Positions 11,648-24,100 of a stretch of DNA of 64,000 bases are shown in pieces. Numbering within the stretch: position 1 is the first letter of the stretch; each line of letters starts with the position of its first letter. This DNA comes from Sabellastarte sp. h YS-2021 (lineage: Eukaryota > Annelida > Polychaeta > Sabellida > Sabellidae): contig OZ024936.1 of NCBI GenBank assembly GCA_964017235.1, positions 44,319,028-44,383,027 on the forward strand, written 5' to 3'. The position numbers and the translations under genes are program-made. Under the pieces are notes generated by a model that did not search any database, had not been told where the DNA came from, and saw only the letters and a program-made list of their open reading frames with translations.

Positions 11648-12000
11648 TAATGTCTGTTAGGCCAAAACTTTGTAAATGAGTGCAAAAATTGTGGTTACAG
11701 ATTGCACCGTATTTTGGTCATTTTTTTAAGGTCCGGCCCTGTCGAATATGTCAGATTTTACAAGTTTTATTTACCCTTAATTTTTGCCCAGTACTCATTC
11801 TATTACAACCTCTGAGCTTAGTTATAATGTTTGTAAGGTCTAAAATTTATGTCCGAATGCAAAATCTCGGCTCTAGATGGCACTGTAATATTGTCTGCTT
11901 TCCAGGGCCGGCACTGTCAAAAATGGCAGATTTTTCCAAGTGTTCTTTTCTATTCATTGTCGCCCAATACTCGCTCAGTAAGAATCCCTGAGTGCAGTAG
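11648..12000 (+). repeat. Hybrid monomer b/c
   Basis: The first part is type b (GTAAATGAG, GATTTTACAAG, GGTCTAAAA, GGCTCTAG). From TAATATTGTC on it is type c (GGCCGGCACTG, TGTTCTTTT, AATCCCTGAG). The switch lies between GGCTCTAG and TAATATTGTC, about 15 bp. Copies are at 21531-21883 and 45181-45533. It marks an in-register exchange that removed one monomer. Confidence 0.75.
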
Positions 12001-13058
12001 TAATGTCGGTTAGACCAAAACTTTGCATATGATTGCAAAAATTGTGGTTACAGATTGCACCGTATTTTGGTCATTTTTTTAAGGTCCGGCCCTGTCGAAT
12101 ATGTCAGATTTTGCAAGTTTAATTTACCCTTACTTTTTGCCCAGTACTCATTCTATTACAACCACTGAGCTTAGTAATAATGTTTGTAAGGCCTAAAATT
12201 TATGTCCGAATGCAAAATCTTGGCTCCGGATGGCACTGTAATTTTGTCTGCTTTCCAGGGCCGGCACTGTCGAAAATGGCAGATTTTTCCAAGTGTTATT
12301 TTCTATTCATTGTCGCCAAATACTCGCTCAGTAAGAACCTCTGAGTGCAGTAGTAATGTCTGTTAGGCCAAAACTTTGCAAATGAGTGCAAAAATTGTGG
12401 TTACAGATTGCACCGTATTTTGGTCATTTTTTTAAGGTCCGGCCCTGTCGAATATGTCAGATTTTGCAAGTTTTATTTACCCTTAATTTTTCCCCAGTAC
12501 TCATTCTATTACAACCTCTGAGCTTAGTTATAATGTTTGTAAGGTCTAAAATTTATGTCCGAATGCAAAATCTCGGCTCCAGATGGCACTGTAATTTTGT
12601 CTGCTTTCCAGGGCCGTCACTGTCAAAAATGGCAGATTTTTCCAAGTGTTATTTTCTATTCATTGTCACCCAATACTCGCTCAGTAAGAACATCTGATGC
12701 AGTACTAATGTCTGTTAGGCCAAAAGTTTGCAAATGAGTGCAAAAATTGTGGTTACAGATTCCACCATATTTTTGTCATTTTTTTAAGGTCCGGCCCTGT
12801 CGAATATGTCAGATTTTGCAAGTTTAATTTACCCTTAATTTTTCCCCAGTACTCATTCTATTACAACCTCTGAGCTTAGTAATAATGTTTGTAAGGTCTA
12901 AAATTTATGTCCGAATGCAAAATCTCGGCTCCAGATGGCACTGTAATTTTGTCTGCTTTCCAGGGCCGTCACTGTCAAATATGGCAGATTTTTCCAAGTG
13001 TTATTTTCTATTCATTGTCACCCAATACTCGCTCAGTAAGAACATCTGAGTGCAGTAC

Positions 13059-13411
13059 TAATGTCTGTTAGGCCAAAACTTTGGAAATGATTGCAAAAAT
13101 TGTGGTTACAGATTCCACCATATTTTTGTCATTTTTTTAAGGTCCGGCCCTGTCGAATATGTCAGATTTTGCAAGTTTAATTTACCCTTAATTTTTCCCC
13201 AGTACTCATTCTATTACAACCTCTGAGCTTAGTAATAATGTTTGTAAGACCTAAAATTTATGTCTAAATGCAAAATCTCGGCTCCAGATGGCACTGTAAT
13301 TTTGTCTGCTTTCCAGGGCCGGCACTGTCAAAAATGGCAGATTTTTCCAAGTGTTCTTTTCTATTCATTGTCGCCCAATACTCGCTCAGTAAGAATCCCT
13401 GAGTGCAGTAG
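13059..13411 (+). repeat. Hybrid monomer k/h
   Basis: The A half is type k (CTTTGGAAATGATTGC). The B half is type h (GTAAGACCTAAAATTTATG then TCTAAATGC). The halves k and h are identical between these markers, so the switch lies in roughly 13090-13245. Copies are at 22942-23294 and 46592-46944. Confidence 0.7.
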
Positions 13412-14470
13412 TAATGTCTGTTAGGCCAAAACTTTGCATATGATTGCAAAAATTGTGGTTACAGATTGCACCGTATTTTGGTCATTTTTTTAAGGTCCGG
13501 CCCTGTCGAATATGTCAGATTTTGCAAGTTTTATTTACCCTTACTTTTTGCCCAGTATTCATTCTATTACAACCACTGAGCTTAGTTATAATGTTTGTAA
13601 GGCCTAAAATTTATGTCCGAATGTAAAATCTTGGCTCCAGATGGCACTGTAATTTTGTCTGCTTTCCAGGGCCGGCACTGGCGAAAATGGCAGATTTTTC
13701 CAAGTGTTATTTTCTATTCATTGTCGCCCAATACTCGCTCAGTAAGAACCTCTGAGTGCAGTACTAATGTCTGTTAGGCCAAAAGTTTGCAAATGAGTGC
13801 AAAAATTGTGGTTACAGATTCCACCATATTTTTGTCATTTTTTTAAGGTCCGGCCCTGTCGAATATGTCAGATTTTGCAAGTTTAATTTACCCTTAATTT
13901 TTCCCCAGTACTCATTCTATTACAACCTCTGAGCTTAGTAATAATGTTTGTAAGGTCTAAAATTTATGTCCGAATGCAAAATCTCGGCTCCAGATGGCAC
14001 TGTAATTTTGTCTGCTTTCCAGGGCCGTCACTGTCAAATATGGCAGATTTTTCCAAGTGTTATTTTCTATTCATTGTCACCCAATACTCGCTCAGTAAGA
14101 ACATCTGAGTGCAGTACTAATGTCTGTTAGGCCAAAACTTTGGAAATGATTGCAAAAATTGTGGTTACAGATTCCACCATATTTTTGTCATTTTTTTAAG
14201 GTCCGGCCCTGTCGAATATGTCAGATTTTGCAAGTTTAATTTACCCTTAATTTTTCCCCAGTACTCATTCTATTACAACCTCTGAGCTTAGTAATAATGT
14301 TTGTAAGGCCTAAAATTTATGTCCGAATGCAAAATCTCGGCTCCAGATGGCACTGTAATATTGTCTGCTTTCCAGGGCCGGCACTGTCAAAAATGGCAGA
14401 TTTTTCCAAGTGTTCTTTTCTATTCATTGTCGCCCAATACTCGCTCAGTAAGAATCCCTGAGTGCAGTAG

Positions 14471-17400
14471 TAATGTCGGTTAGACCAAAACTTTGCATAT
14501 GATTGCAAAAATTGTGGTTACAGATTGCACCGTATTTTGGTCATTTTTTTAAGGTCCGGCCCTGTCGAATATGTCAGATTTTGCAAGTTTTATTTACCCT
14601 TACTTTTTGCCCAGTATTCATTCTGTTACAACCACTGAGCTTAGTTATAATGTTTGTAAGGCCTAAAATTTATGTCCGAATGCAAAATCTTGGCTCCAGA
14701 TGGCACTGTAATTTTGTCTGCTTTCCAGGGCCGGCACTGTCGAAAATGGCAGATTTTTCCAAGTGTTATTTTCTATTCATTGTCGCCAAATACTCGCTCA
14801 GTAAGAACCTCTGAGTGCAGTAGTAATGTCTGTTAGGCCAAAACTTTGCAAATGAGTGCAAAAATTGTGGTTACAGATTGCACCGTATTTTGGTCATTTT
14901 TTTAAGGTCCGGCCCTGTCGAATATGTCAGATTTTGCAAGTTTTATTTACCCTTAATTTTTCCCCAGTACTCATTCTATTACAACCTCTGAGCTTAGTAA
15001 TAATGTTTGTAAGGCCTAAAATTTATGTCCGAATGCAAAATCTCGGCTCCAGATGGCACTGTAATTTTGTCTGCTTTCCAGGGCCGGTACTGTCAAAAAT
15101 GGCAGATTTTTCCAAGTGTTCTTTTCTATTCATTGTCGCCCAATACTCGCTCAGTAAGAATCCCTGAGTGCAGTAGTAATGTCGGTTAGGCCAAAACTTT
15201 GCATATGATTGCAAAAATTGTGGTTACAGATTGCACCATATTTTGGTCATTTTTTTAAGGTCCAGCCCTGTCGAATATGTCAGATTTTGCAAGTTTTATT
15301 TACCCTTACTTTTTGCCCAGTATTCATTCTATTACAACCACTGAGCTTAGTTATAATGTTTGTAAGGCCTAAAATTTATGTCCGAATGCAAAATCTTGGC
15401 TCCAGATGGCACTGTAATTTTGTCTGCTTTCCAGGGCCGGCACTGTCGAAAATGGCAGATTTTTCCAAGTGTTATTTTCTATTCATTGTCGCCCAATACT
15501 CGCTCAGTAAGAACCTCTGAGTGCAGTACTAATGTCTGTTAGGCCAAAAGTTTGCAAATGAGTGCAAAAATTGTGGTTACAGATTCCACCATATTTTTTG
15601 TCATTTTTTAAAGGTCCGGCCCTGTCGAATATGGCAGATTTTGCAAGTTTAATTTACCCTTAATTTTTCCCCAGTACTCATTCTATTACAACCTCTGAGC
15701 TTAGTAATAATGTTTGTAAGGCCTAAAATTTATGTCCGAATGCAAAATCTCGGCTCCAGATGGCACTGTAATTTTGTCTGCTTTCCAGGGCCGGCACTGT
15801 CAAAAATGGCAGATTTTTCCAAGTGTTATTTTCTATTCATTGTCGCCAAATACTCGCTCAGTAAGAACCCCTAAGTGCAGTAGTAATGTCTGTTAGGCCA
15901 AAACTTTGTAAATGAGTGCAAAAATTGTGGTTACAGATTGCACCGTATTTTGGTCATTTTTTTAAGGTCCGGCCCTGTCGAATATGTCAGATTTTACAAG
16001 TTTTATTTACCCTTAATTTTTGCCCATTACTCATTCTATTACAACCTCTGAGCTTAGTTATAATGTTTGTAAGGTCTAAAATTTATGTCCGAATGCAAAA
16101 TCTCGGCTCCAGATGGCACTGTAATTTTGTCTGCTTTCCAGGGCCGTAACTGTCAAAAATGGCAGATTTTTCCAAGTGTTATTTTCTATTCATTGTCACC
16201 CAATACTCGCTCAGTAAGAACATCTGAGTGCAGTACTAATGTCTGTTAGGCCAAAAGTTTGCAAATGAGTGCAAAAATTGTGGTTACAGATTCCACCATA
16301 TTTTTGTCATTTTTTTAAGGTCCGGCCCTGTCGAATATGTCAGATTTTGCAAGTTTAATTTACCCTTAATTTTTCCCCAGTACTCATTCTATTACAACCT
16401 CTGAGCTTAGTAATAATGTTTGTAAGACCTAAAATTTATGTCTAAATGCAAAATCTCGGCTCCAGATGGCACTGTAATTTTGTCTGCTTTCCAGGGCCGG
16501 CACTGTCAAAAATGGCAGATTTTTCCAAGTGTTCTTTTCTATTCATTGTCGCCCAATACTCGCTCAGTAAGAATCCCTGAGTGCAGTAGTAATGTCTGTT
16601 AGGCCAAAACTTTGCATATGATTGCAAAAATTGTGGTTACAGATTGCACCGTATTTTGGTCATTTTTTTAAGGTCCGGCCCTGTCGAATATGTCAGATTT
16701 TGCAAGTTTTATTTACCCTTACTTTTTGCCCAGTATTCATTCTGTTACAACCACTGAGCTTAGTTATAATGTTTGTAAGGCCTAAAATTTATGTCCGAAT
16801 GCAAAATCTTGGCTCCAGATGGCACTGTAATTTTGTCTGCTTTCCAGGGCCGGCACTGTCGAAAATGGCAGATTTTTCCAAGTGTTATTTTCTATTCATT
16901 GTCGCCAAATACTCGCTCAGTAAGAACCTCTGAGTGCAGTAGTAATGTCTGTTAGGCCAAAACTTTGCACATGAGTGCAAAAATTGTGGTTACAGATTGC
17001 ACCGTATTTTGGTCATTTTTTTAAGGTCCGGCCCTGTCGAATATGTCAGATTTTGCAAGTTTTATTTACCCTTAATTTTTCCCCAGTACTCATTCTATTA
17101 CAACCTCTGAGCTTAGTAATAATGTTTGTAAGGCCTAAAATTTATGTCCGAATGCAAAATCTCGGCTCCAGATGGCACTGTAATTTTGTCTGCTTTCCAG
17201 GGCCGGCACTGTCAAAAATGGCAGATTTTTCCAAGTGTTATTTTCTATTCATTGTCGCCAAATACTCGCTCAGTAAGAACCCCTGAGTGCAGTAGTAATG
17301 TCTGTTAGGCCAAAACTTTGTAAATGAGTGCAAAAATTGTGGTTACAGATTGCACCGTATTTTGGTCATTTTTTTAAGGTCCGGCCCTGTCGAATATGTC

Positions 17401-18000
17401 AGATTTTACAAGTTTTATTTACCCTTAATTTTTGCCCAGTACTCATTCTATTACAACCTCTGAGCTTAGTTATAATGTTTGTAAGGTCTAAAATTTATGT
17501 CCGAATGCAAAATCTCGGCTCTAGATGGCACTGTAATTTTGTCTGCTTTCCAGGGCCGTCACTGTCAAAAATGGCAGATTTTTCCAAGTGTTATTTTCTA
17601 TTCATTGTCACCCAATACTCGCTCAGTAAGAACATCTGATGCAGTACTAATGTCTGTTAGGCCAAAAGTTTGCAAATGAGTGCAAAAATTGTGGTTACAG
17701 ATTCCACCATATTTTTGTCATTTTTTTAAGGTCCGGCCCTGTCGAATATGTCAGATTTTGCAAGTTTAATTTACCCTTAATTTTTCCCCAGTACTCATTC
17801 TATTACAACCTCTGAGCTTAGTAATAATGTTTGTAAGGCCTAAAATTTATGTCCGAATGCAAAATCTCGGCTCCAGATGGCACTGTAATATTGTCTGCTT
17901 TCCAGGGCCGGCACTGTCAAAAATGGCAGATTTTTCCAAGTGTTCTTTTCTATTCATTGTCGCCCAATACTCGCTCAGTAAGAATCCCTGAGTGCAGTAG
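14471..18000 (+). repeat. 10-mer higher-order repeat, full copy (3,530 bp)
   Basis: Monomer order is d-m-n-l-g-h-d-a-b-c. The length is exactly 10 x 353 because the 352-bp b and the 354-bp l cancel. The second d is a variant starting TCTGTTAGGCC instead of TCGGTTAGACC, and the a has GCACATGAG. The next copy begins at 18001, so this is a true tandem HOR period. Confidence 0.85.
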
Positions 18001-20824
18001 TAATGTCGGTTAGACCAAAACTTTGCATATGATTGCAAAAATTGTGGTTACAGATTGCACCGTATTTTGGTCATTTTTTTAAGGTCCGGCCCTGTCGAAT
18101 ATGTCAGATTTTGCAAGTTTTATTTACCCTTACTTTTTGCCCAGTATTCATTCTGTTACAACCACTGAGCTTAGTTATAATGTTTGTAAGGCCTAAAATT
18201 TATGTCCGAATGCAAAATCTTGGCTCCAGATGGCACTGTAATTTTGTCTGCTTTCCAGGGCCGGCACTGTCGAAAATGGCAGATTTTTCCAAGTGTTATT
18301 TTCTATTCATTGTCGCCAAATACTCGCTCAGTAAGAACCTCTGAGTGCAGTAGTAATGTCTGTTAGGCCAAAACTTTGCAAATGAGTGCAAAAATTGTGG
18401 TTACAGATTGCACCGTATTTTGGTCATTTTTTTAAGGTCCGGCCCTGTCGAATATGTCAGATTTTGCAAGTTTTATTTACCCTTAATTTTTCCCCAGTAC
18501 TCATTCTATTACAACCTCTGAGCTTAGTAATAATGTTTGTAAGGCCTAAAATTTATGTCCGAATGCAAAATCTCGGCTCCAGATGGCACTGTAATTTTGT
18601 CTGCTTTCCAGGGCCGGTACTGTCAAAAATGGCAGATTTTTCCAAGTGTTCTTTTCTATTCATTGTCGCCCAATACTCGCTCAGTAAGAATCCCTGAGTG
18701 CAGTAGTAATGTCGGTTAGGCCAAAACTTTGCATATGATTGCAAAAATTGTGGTTACAGATTGCACCATATTTTGGTCATTTTTTTAAGGTCCAGCCCTG
18801 TCGAATATGTCAGATTTTGCAAGTTTTATTTACCCTTACTTTTTGCCCAGTATTCATTCTATTACAACCACTGAGCTTAGTTATAATGTTTGTAAGGCCT
18901 AAAATTTATGTCCGAATGCAAAATCTTGGCTCCAGATGGCACTGTAATTTTGTCTGCTTTCCAGGGCCGGCACTGTCGAAAATGGCAGATTTTCCAAGTG
19001 TTATTTTCTATTCATTGTCGCCCAATACTCGCTCAGTAAGAACCTCTGAGTGCAGTACTAATGTCTGTTAGGCCAAAAGTTTGCAAATGAGTGCAAAAAT
19101 TGTGGTTACAGATTCCACCATATTTTTTGTCATTTTTTAAAGGTCCGGCCCTGTCGAATATGGCAGATTTTGCAAGTTTAATTTACCCTTAATTTTTCCC
19201 CAGTACTCATTCTATTACAACCTCTGAGCTTAGTAATAATGTTTGTAAGGCCTAAAATTTATGTCCGAATGCAAAATCTCGGCTCCAGATGGCACTGTAA
19301 TTTTGTCTGCTTTCCAGGGCCGGCACTGTCAAAAATGGCAGATTTTTCCAAGTGTTATTTTCTATTCATTGTCGCCAAATACTCGCTCAGTAAGAACCCC
19401 TAAGTGCAGTAGTAATGTCTGTTAGGCCAAAACTTTGTAAATGAGTGCAAAAATTGTGGTTACAGATTGCACCGTATTTTGGTCATTTTTTTAAGGTCCG
19501 GCCCTGTCGAATATGTCAGATTTTACAAGTTTTATTTACCCTTAATTTTTGCCCATTACTCATTCTATTACAACCTCTGAGCTTAGTTATAATGTTTGTA
19601 AGGTCTAAAATTTATGTCCGAATGCAAAATCTCGGCTCCAGATGGCACTGTAATTTTGTCTGCTTTCCAGGGCCGTAACTGTCAAAAATGGCAGATTTTT
19701 CCAAGTGTTATTTTCTATTCATTGTCACCCAATACTCGCTCAGTAAGAACATCTGAGTGCAGTACTAATGTCTGTTAGGCCAAAAGTTTGCAAATGAGTG
19801 CAAAAATTGTGGTTACAGATTCCACCATATTTTTGTCATTTTTTTAAGGTCCGGCCCTGTCGAATATGTCAGATTTTGCAAGTTTAATTTACCCTTAATT
19901 TTTCCCCAGTACTCATTCTATTACAACCTCTGAGCTTAGTAATAATGTTTGTAAGACCTAAAATTTATGTCTAAATGCAAAATCTCGGCTCCAGATGGCA
20001 CTGTAATTTTGTCTGCTTTCCAGGGCCGGCACTGTCAAAAATGGCAGATTTTTCCAAGTGTTCTTTTCTATTCATTGTCGCCCAATACTCGCTCAGTAAG
20101 AATCCCTGAGTGCAGTAGTAATGTCTGTTAGGCCAAAACTTTGCATATGATTGCAAAAATTGTGGTTACAGATTGCACCGTATTTTGGTCATTTTTTTAA
20201 GGTCCGGCCCTGTCGAATATGTCAGATTTTGCAAGTTTTATTTACCCTTACTTTTTGCCCAGTATTCATTCTGTTACAACCACTGAGCTTAGTTATAATG
20301 TTTGTAAGGCCTAAAATTTATGTCCGAATGCAAAATCTTGGCTCCAGATGGCACTGTAATTTTGTCTGCTTTCCAGGGCCGGCACTGTCGAAAATGGCAG
20401 ATTTTTCCAAGTGTTATTTTCTATTCATTGTCGCCAAATACTCGCTCAGTAAGAACCTCTGAGTGCAGTAGTAATGTCTGTTAGGCCAAAACTTTGCACA
20501 TGAGTGCAAAAATTGTGGTTACAGATTGCACCGTATTTTGGTCATTTTTTTAAGGTCCGGCCCTGTCGAATATGTCAGATTTTGCAAGTTTTATTTACCC
20601 TTAATTTTTCCCCAGTACTCATTCTATTACAACCTCTGAGCTTAGTAATAATGTTTGTAAGGCCTAAAATTTATGTCCGAATGCAAAATCTCGGCTCCAG
20701 ATGGCACTGTAATTTTGTCTGCTTTCCAGGGCCGGCACTGTCAAAAATGGCAGATTTTTCCAAGTGTTATTTTCTATTCATTGTCGCCAAATACTCGCTC
20801 AGTAAGAACCCCTGAGTGCAGTAG
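18001..20824 (+). repeat. Truncated 10-mer HOR d-m-n-l-g-h-d-a
   Basis: This tandem follows the full copy at 14471. It has eight of ten monomers and then runs into the b/d hybrid at 20825. Its type n monomer (18707) lacks one T (GCAGATTTTCCAAG near 18985), a marker shared with the copies at 28622, 52272 and 61096. Confidence 0.8.
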
Positions 20825-21177
20825 TAATGTCTGTTAGGCCAAAACTTTGTAAATGAGTGCAAAAATTGTGGTTACAGATTGCACCGTATTTTGGTCATTT
20901 TTTTAAGGTCCGGCCCTGTCGAATATGTCAGATTTTGCAAGTTTTATTTACCCTTACTTTTTGCCCAGTATTCATTCTGTTACAACCACTGAGCTTAGTT
21001 ATAATGTTTGTAAGGCCTAAAATTTATGTCCGAATGCAAAATCTTGGCTCCAGATGGCACTGTAATTTTGTCTGCTTTCCAGGGCCGGCACTGTCGAAAA
21101 TGGCAGATTTTTCCAAGTGTTATTTTCTATTCATTGTCGCCAAATACTCGCTCAGTAAGAACCTCTGAGTGCAGTAG
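20825..21177 (+). repeat. Hybrid monomer b/d at the 28-mer duplication junction
   Basis: It begins as type b (TTTGTAAATGAG) and from 20937 (GATTTTG, where b has GATTTTA) continues as type d, with TTACTTTTTGCC, TATTCATTCTGTTAC and CTTGGCTCC. The exchange lies in 20858-20936, where both parents are identical. It occurs only here in the window, as expected for the junction of a tandem duplication. Confidence 0.82.
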
Positions 21178-24100
21178 TAATGTCTGTTAGGCCAAAACTT
21201 TGCAAATGAGTGCAAAAATTGTGGTTACAGATTGCACCGTATTTTGGTCATTTTTTTAAGGTCCGGCCCTGTCGAATATGTCAGATTTTGCAAGTTTTAT
21301 TTACCCTTAATTTTTCCCCAGTACTCATTCTATTACAACCTCTGAGCTTAGTAATAATGTTTGTAAGGCCTAAAATTTATGTCCGAATGCAAAATCTCGG
21401 CTCCAGATGGCACTGTAATTTTGTCTGCTTTCCAGGGCCGGCACTGTCAAAAATGGCAGATTTTTCCAAGTGTTATTTTCTATTCATTGTCGCCAAATAC
21501 TCGCTCAGTAAGAACCCCTGAGTGCAGTAGTAATGTCTGTTAGGCCAAAACTTTGTAAATGAGTGCAAAAATTGTGGTTACAGATTGCACCGTATTTTGG
21601 TCATTTTTTTAAGGTCCGGCCCTGTCGAATATGTCAGATTTTACAAGTTTTATTTACCCTTAATTTTTGCCCAGTACTCATTCTATTACAACCTCTGAGC
21701 TTAGTTATAATGTTTGTAAGGTCTAAAATTTATGTCCGAATGCAAAATCTCGGCTCTAGATGGCACTGTAATATTGTCTGCTTTCCAGGGCCGGCACTGT
21801 CAAAAATGGCAGATTTTTCCAAGTGTTCTTTTCTATTCATTGTCGCCCAATACTCGCTCAGTAAGAATCCCTGAGTGCAGTAGTAATGTCGGTTAGACCA
21901 AAACTTTGCATATGATTGCAAAAATTGTGGTTACAGATTGCACCGTATTTTGGTCATTTTTTTAAGGTCCGGCCCTGTCGAATATGTCAGATTTTGCAAG
22001 TTTAATTTACCCTTACTTTTTGCCCAGTACTCATTCTATTACAACCACTGAGCTTAGTAATAATGTTTGTAAGGCCTAAAATTTATGTCCGAATGCAAAA
22101 TCTTGGCTCCGGATGGCACTGTAATTTTGTCTGCTTTCCAGGGCCGGCACTGTCGAAAATGGCAGATTTTTCCAAGTGTTATTTTCTATTCATTGTCGCC
22201 AAATACTCGCTCAGTAAGAACCTCTGAGTGCAGTAGTAATGTCTGTTAGGCCAAAACTTTGCAAATGAGTGCAAAAATTGTGGTTACAGATTGCACCGTA
22301 TTTTGGTCATTTTTTTAAGGTCCGGCCCTGTCGAATATGTCAGATTTTGCAAGTTTTATTTACCCTTAATTTTTCCCCAGTACTCATTCTATTACAACCT
22401 CTGAGCTTAGTTATAATGTTTGTAAGGTCTAAAATTTATGTCCGAATGCAAAATCTCGGCTCCAGATGGCACTGTAATTTTGTCTGCTTTCCAGGGCCGT
22501 CACTGTCAAAAATGGCAGATTTTTCCAAGTGTTATTTTCTATTCATTGTCACCCAATACTCGCTCAGTAAGAACATCTGATGCAGTACTAATGTCTGTTA
22601 GGCCAAAAGTTTGCAAATGAGTGCAAAAATTGTGGTTACAGATTCCACCATATTTTTGTCATTTTTTTAAGGTCCGGCCCTGTCGAATATGTCAGATTTT
22701 GCAAGTTTAATTTACCCTTAATTTTTCCCCAGTACTCATTCTATTACAACCTCTGAGCTTAGTAATAATGTTTGTAAGGTCTAAAATTTATGTCCGAATG
22801 CAAAATCTCGGCTCCAGATGGCACTGTAATTTTGTCTGCTTTCCAGGGCCGTCACTGTCAAATATGGCAGATTTTTCCAAGTGTTATTTTCTATTCATTG
22901 TCACCCAATACTCGCTCAGTAAGAACATCTGAGTGCAGTACTAATGTCTGTTAGGCCAAAACTTTGGAAATGATTGCAAAAATTGTGGTTACAGATTCCA
23001 CCATATTTTTGTCATTTTTTTAAGGTCCGGCCCTGTCGAATATGTCAGATTTTGCAAGTTTAATTTACCCTTAATTTTTCCCCAGTACTCATTCTATTAC
23101 AACCTCTGAGCTTAGTAATAATGTTTGTAAGACCTAAAATTTATGTCTAAATGCAAAATCTCGGCTCCAGATGGCACTGTAATTTTGTCTGCTTTCCAGG
23201 GCCGGCACTGTCAAAAATGGCAGATTTTTCCAAGTGTTCTTTTCTATTCATTGTCGCCCAATACTCGCTCAGTAAGAATCCCTGAGTGCAGTAGTAATGT
23301 CTGTTAGGCCAAAACTTTGCATATGATTGCAAAAATTGTGGTTACAGATTGCACCGTATTTTGGTCATTTTTTTAAGGTCCGGCCCTGTCGAATATGTCA
23401 GATTTTGCAAGTTTTATTTACCCTTACTTTTTGCCCAGTATTCATTCTATTACAACCACTGAGCTTAGTTATAATGTTTGTAAGGCCTAAAATTTATGTC
23501 CGAATGTAAAATCTTGGCTCCAGATGGCACTGTAATTTTGTCTGCTTTCCAGGGCCGGCACTGGCGAAAATGGCAGATTTTTCCAAGTGTTATTTTCTAT
23601 TCATTGTCGCCCAATACTCGCTCAGTAAGAACCTCTGAGTGCAGTACTAATGTCTGTTAGGCCAAAAGTTTGCAAATGAGTGCAAAAATTGTGGTTACAG
23701 ATTCCACCATATTTTTGTCATTTTTTTAAGGTCCGGCCCTGTCGAATATGTCAGATTTTGCAAGTTTAATTTACCCTTAATTTTTCCCCAGTACTCATTC
23801 TATTACAACCTCTGAGCTTAGTAATAATGTTTGTAAGGTCTAAAATTTATGTCCGAATGCAAAATCTCGGCTCCAGATGGCACTGTAATTTTGTCTGCTT
23901 TCCAGGGCCGTCACTGTCAAATATGGCAGATTTTTCCAAGTGTTATTTTCTATTCATTGTCACCCAATACTCGCTCAGTAAGAACATCTGAGTGCAGTAC
24001 TAATGTCTGTTAGGCCAAAACTTTGGAAATGATTGCAAAAATTGTGGTTACAGATTCCACCATATTTTTGTCATTTTTTTAAGGTCCGGCCCTGTCGAAT

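Larger units (their letters stand above)
10975..20857 (+). repeat. 28-monomer block, copy 1 (9,883 bp)
   Basis: It contains, in order, the rest of d, then a, b/c, d, e, j, k/h, i, j, k, one full 10-mer, and the truncated 10-mer. The next 9,883 bases repeat it. Position 10974 is T and 20857 is G, and from 10975 / 20858 on the two copies agree wherever I compared them. The length equals 28 x 353 minus 1. Confidence 0.85.
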
